Below, one piece after another: positions 60,325 to 64,000 of a stretch of DNA of 64,000 bases (positions are counted from its first letter, which is position 1; each line of letters begins with the position of its first letter). Both the position numbers and the translations under genes were made by a program. The stretch spans positions 15,334,001-15,398,000 of the forward strand of contig JAFREQ010000011.1 in the NCBI GenBank assembly GCA_025331565.1. The letters are read 5' to 3'. The DNA comes from Holacanthus passer. Taxonomy: Eukaryota > Chordata > Actinopteri > Pomacanthidae. The notes beneath the pieces are model-generated. The model worked only from the letters and a program-made list of their open reading frames with translations. It did not search any database and was not told the origin of the DNA.

Positions 60325-60985
60325 CCCCATCTGGAGCCACTGGTAGCCTAGTCCAAAAAAAAAAAAAAAAAAAAAGTCCACCTTAACAACATATAAAAAC
60401 AAACAAGTGGCACATTTGACATTGACTCAAGAGGTTTTTAAATTTAAATGTCCACCGCCCTCTCCTTCATCTGTAGCCACGAGAAGTTTGTCACACTCCA
60501 AATAAAGTGTCCACCTTAACAAGCTATAGTCTCAACACACACACAAAAAGAGGCACATTTGACATGGATGGATAATTCAACAGGTTTTCAGTTTAAATGT
60601 CCACCTCCCTCCTTCATCTGGAGCCACTGACAGTCTAGTCTAAAAAGTGTCCACCTTAACAAGATATAGCCACAGTGCCTTAAAACAAGGGGCACATTTG
60701 CCATAGATGGATAATTCAAGAGGTTTTTAGTCTCTAGCACTCCCAAAAAAAGTGTCCACCTTAACAAGCTATAGTCTCAATGCTCCTGATATATATATTT
60801 TTTTGAAATGGATGGATAATTCAAGAGGTTTTTAAGTTTAAATATACAACCCTCTCTCCTTCATCTGTAGCCACTGAAAGTTTGTCACACTCCAAAAAAA
60901 AAAAGTATCCACCTTAACAAGGTATGGTCCCAGTGCTCCTTAAAACAAATTGACATGGATGGATGATTTCTAAGGTTTCTAAGTT
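60325..60985 (+). repeat. Minisatellite of about five ~105-150 bp units
   Basis: The core 'gtccaccttaacaa' or a close variant recurs at 60376, 60509, 60649, 60754 and about 60906. It is accompanied by 'ttcatctggagccact' (or tgtagccac), 'gcacatttgacatggatgga' and 'taattcaagaggtttttag'. Units differ by indels and A-run length, the longest A-run being at 60355-60375. It lies about 170 bp inside the inferred first pparg intron. Confidence 0.85.
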
Positions 60986-61149
60986 TGCATGTGTGCGTTG
61001 CATGAATAATTGTGCAAGTCTCTGCAGAATTCTAAATCATTAATGTCAGATTTTATGAATTTAAAAAAGCAGACTTAGACTTTTTAAGGTGGATTTCGGC
61101 GCATTATCACGCAGCCACAGCAGACTGAGGCGAGCAGGAGGTGACTGAC

Positions 61150-61490
61150 CTGATCAGTGCTTTGAAGCGGAAGGAGTCCACTGGTTTGTAAAGGTGGATC
61201 TCGGTCTTCGGTGGTGCAGATGTTGCAGATGTTGGCCTCAGAAACAGCCTCGGGGTCTGGTGTCGGTGTGAAGGCGGTCAGGTCTGTGTTGCTGTGGAGG
61301 TTCCTGGTCCTGCTGCTGCAGCCGCTGCTGCTGCCTCTGCGGTCGGTGTGTGTGTGTGTATGTGTGTGAGCGTGTGTGTGTGTCTCTCCGCCTCCTGTCA
61401 GCCCGGAGCCCTGAGGACTGAGGCATCAGATTACCCTGCAGACTCAGAGACAGCGGCCGCCTCATCTGGACTCACACATCACGCTCACAG
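61150..61490 (-). promoter_or_regulatory. pparg: Probable pparg promoter and non-coding first exon
   Basis: On - a donor gatcag|gtcagt ends at 61150. Upstream lies a GC-richer stretch with CAG-rich segments and gcggccgc (61454-61461). A TATA-like tataaa is at 61516-61521, about 30 bases before the inferred start near 61485. The leader would contain an ATG at 61465 opening 75 codons. The inference rests on the donor, base composition and position. Confidence 0.45.
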
Positions 61491-64000
61491 CTTCACATCT
61501 GTGCTGGTTTGTTTGTTTATATTATGAGTTTGTTTGTTTTGTGTGTGTGTGTGTGGTTGAGGGGGGAACATTAACTAAAAATGAATATATGTATAAAATG
61601 ATACATGACTTTTATTTGTTTGTTTCTTGGGTGTTTGTTTATTGTTGAACACAAACTTTTGGTTTATTTATTTATTTATTTGTGTGTGTGTGTGTGTGTG
61701 TGGAATACATCTTGAACACATCTTGTTTATTGTTGAAGACAAAGTTTTGGTTTCATTTTTGTTTTTTGGGGGGGGGGTCAGATATAAAGATAGAAAAGAT
61801 ATATAGATAGATATAAAATGAAAACATGACCTTCTTTGTTTGTTTCTTGGGTTGTTTATTGTTGAACACAAACTTTTGGTTTAAGTCAAATTGATTGCCG
61901 ATTCTTGCCGAGAATTAACCTTGTGTTTGCTCAGATCAACATCATTCTCATTCCTGTTTGGTAAAATTAGCTGTAACCAATGACCAGCTAACTTAATAAA
62001 GCACATACACTGTCCAAAGGTATCAAAACTGACAAACCAGCACAACCAAAGCTCGCAAATTATGAAGCTACATCTTGTTTCTTTAACATGTACCAAAACC
62101 AAATAACATCAGTTGTGAATTCAGAGACATTCCTTCGTAACCAATGGCAGCTCTCTGCAAGAAAGCACAGTGTATTTCCCAAAATCCCGAACTCTTCTTT
62201 TAAGACATAATGGGGTGAATTCAGGGTGATTGGGACATGAGGTCCAAATGGGACAGTATAACTATACAGAGTATATTTTCTCATCTGATGAGTGAAGATA
62301 AAAAGTTTTTTTTTTCAAGAGTCCTACCTGTGAAAACCACATAATCAAAATGGCCTGCCCTCATTGGCGGGCAAGCATCAAGCAACAGGAAGTTGACCCT
62401 GCAATCATATCATCATAAAAATGTCACCGCTAATATACATGAATATACATGAACATGATGTACTATGGCAATAAATCAGTGAAAAATGTGTTAATGTCTT
62501 GTTTCTGTTTTTGAAATAGTTTATTTTGTCCCATTCACCTGTGTTTCGGTAAATGGGACAGTATGATTTTGGGTGCTTTGGGTGCTTAAAGGCTTTGCTC
62601 ATGCAGAAAATTACCAACCTTGCATTAGAGACCCATTGTGTTTGCTCTGTATTTTCTAGATTAGTTTTTCCCAACTTCTTCATCTGTGTGGACACGTTTC
62701 AACCACAAAAATGTTCATGAAATAGCTGGATTTTTCGTCAGCAGAAAAGGTTATCCTAATACACAAACCAAGCCAACACTAAGTTCAGGCTTGAGATCTT
62801 AACTCATCCCTAACTCATCCTGATTGATGTATTGCAGAGTAGAATGGCTCGTTTTGTTAGCAGACTGATTGTATCAGTCGCCCCACCTTGGTCAATTAGC
62901 AGACTAACTCAGACTAACTCTTAAAAAAAAAAAAATCTAAATTGCAAATTGGCTTCTTCTAAATCGTAACCCACTGTACTAAATCTTTCTTAAAATTTCC
63001 TCCGGAGAGTCAGACATTGAATCTCAGCCCACAATCAGGTGAAAAAATAGGTGCACAGCAAATAGTCATTTGCATACATGGTGCATCTCTTGAAACTCTT
63101 TATATATGCTCCGTAGGTTTGAGGACCTTAGACTAACCCCAACCTAAACCTCACTCTATTTTTAACCCTGAACCAGACACAGAAATCTACAGACTGCATA
63201 TGTTCTCTTTTGGCTGAAAGCAACCAGGGTTCATCACGTTGTTTTGCAACTCACATATCTGGAAATCACATCTCGTTATCTTGAGGTGCTGCATGTATTA
63301 ATATAAAACTATTGTGCACATGAGGTTACGATATGTTTTCCAGAAGATTTAATGTTCAACATTAAACCCACCTCCGTCACTAGAGATGTAAATATCATTG
63401 AATGTTCACTGAAACATGAAACTGTGAAGATGTTCATACTGAAATGCGGCGTCACATGAGCCCTGCTGGCTTAATGTTCTCCTGACGAGCTGACAGATTG
63501 TGGTTAGATTTGGTTTTAAACTTCCGGCAGCACACAGACACATGCAACGGGCAGCAGAGCAGCATGGTGAGGAAACGTTTTCACTACTGAAAAGTTCAGT
63601 CCATGAAGAAATAATGTTCCTCTTTTTTGTCAGTGTCACTTGACCGGACTCTGACCTTCTGTCTGCTCCAGTGATACGGCTCCCGAGTGCCACGATGGCT
63701 GGGCATGTAGGTGAAAGACTGACTTAATTTTTACTATACTGTGAACAGGTCATAATATTTCATTCACAACAGAGGCCTCTGTTAATAAGTAGTCTGCAGG
63801 TTAATACTCTGCCTAATTATGTTTGGTCTTGTGTTGGCAGTCAAAGTGTCATCTGATTTGCAAAGAGAAATACATTTAATTTGCACAGAAACATAGACGT
63901 TTGAACTTCATTCATTCTTGAAACAACCTTAAGTTTCAAATAGTTACATAAAAATATTCCAAATATTATAATAAAGAGATGCACAATATCCTACTGCTGA
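61491..64000. other. Upstream flank of pparg, no gene recognised
   Basis: AT-rich, with (TTTA)n/(TG)n at 61663-61702 and a related pair 'aatgggacagtat' at 62247 and 62553. Small open frames lack splice context or family resemblance. Confidence 0.5.
61663..61702 (+). repeat. (TTTA)n-(TG)n compound microsatellite
   Basis: A tetranucleotide run followed directly by a TG run of about 22 bases. Confidence 0.9.

Larger units (their letters stand above)
43795..61149 (-). other. pparg: pparg 5' intron(s) upstream of the start codon exon
   Basis: About 17 kb. It holds many CA/GT runs, local repeat copies C and D, a percomorph repeat (52395-52815), a fish DNA-element copy (59225-59625) and a minisatellite (60325-60985). 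Possible untranslated exons with good donors on - end near 54181 (catgaa|gtgagt) and 60151 (ttctcag|gtgagt), but neither can be confirmed. Confidence 0.5.

Noticed and set aside
60325..60985. Regularly spaced direct repeats that could suggest a CRISPR array
   Set aside because: Units are about 105-150 bp and diverged, there is no short palindromic repeat with unique spacers, and the context is a vertebrate intron.

Overview
This is vertebrate nuclear DNA and almost certainly comes from a teleost, most likely a percomorph fish. It is AT-rich. Its genes are split into many small exons with GT/AG junctions. It is full of CA/GT microsatellites and carries repeat families typical of ray-finned fish genomes: LINE tails, a dead Tc1 transposase and abundant non-autonomous elements. 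The protein-coding exons match three vertebrate families: IFFO, RAP1/TERF2IP and PPAR-gamma.

Layout. (1) 1-10245 and beyond, + strand: the 3' part of an intermediate-filament orphan gene, best called iffo2. Seven coding exons run from 3818 to the stop at 10245, followed by a long AT-rich 3' UTR. The 5' exons lie left of the window. (2) 14401-19.8 kb, - strand: terf2ip (RAP1, a shelterin subunit), complete, with eight coding exons plus a non-coding first exon, convergent with iffo2. Its promoter holds ETS-like and E2F-like sites and abuts LINE-type 5' modules. (3) 20-27.9 kb: intergenic, with repeat debris, a CTCF-like motif and two unassigned exon-like pieces. (4) 27.9-61.5 kb, - strand: pparg, with eight coding exons between 29150 and 43789 and a probable non-coding first exon near 61150-61490. 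A complete tRNA-Phe(GAA) gene lies antisense in one ligand-domain intron. (5) 61.5-64 kb: upstream flank with no recognised gene.

Points of most interest. The pparg ligand-binding exon carries a one-base insertion at 30267-30268 that breaks the frame if it is real. The fish receptor has lost two of the four mammalian polar ligand contacts and the Cdk5 site. The tRNA-Phe is fused to a LINE-like 3' tail. A minisatellite of about 105-150 bp per unit sits just inside pparg intron 1. A family of locally repeated sequences is scattered through the pparg introns. Three palindromes are packed into 52 bp of the terf2ip 3' flank. The three proteins act in separate processes (nuclear filament scaffold, telomere protection, lipid-responsive transcription). 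I see no sign that they form a functional system, and nothing here resembles a bacterial-type defence or biosynthetic cluster.
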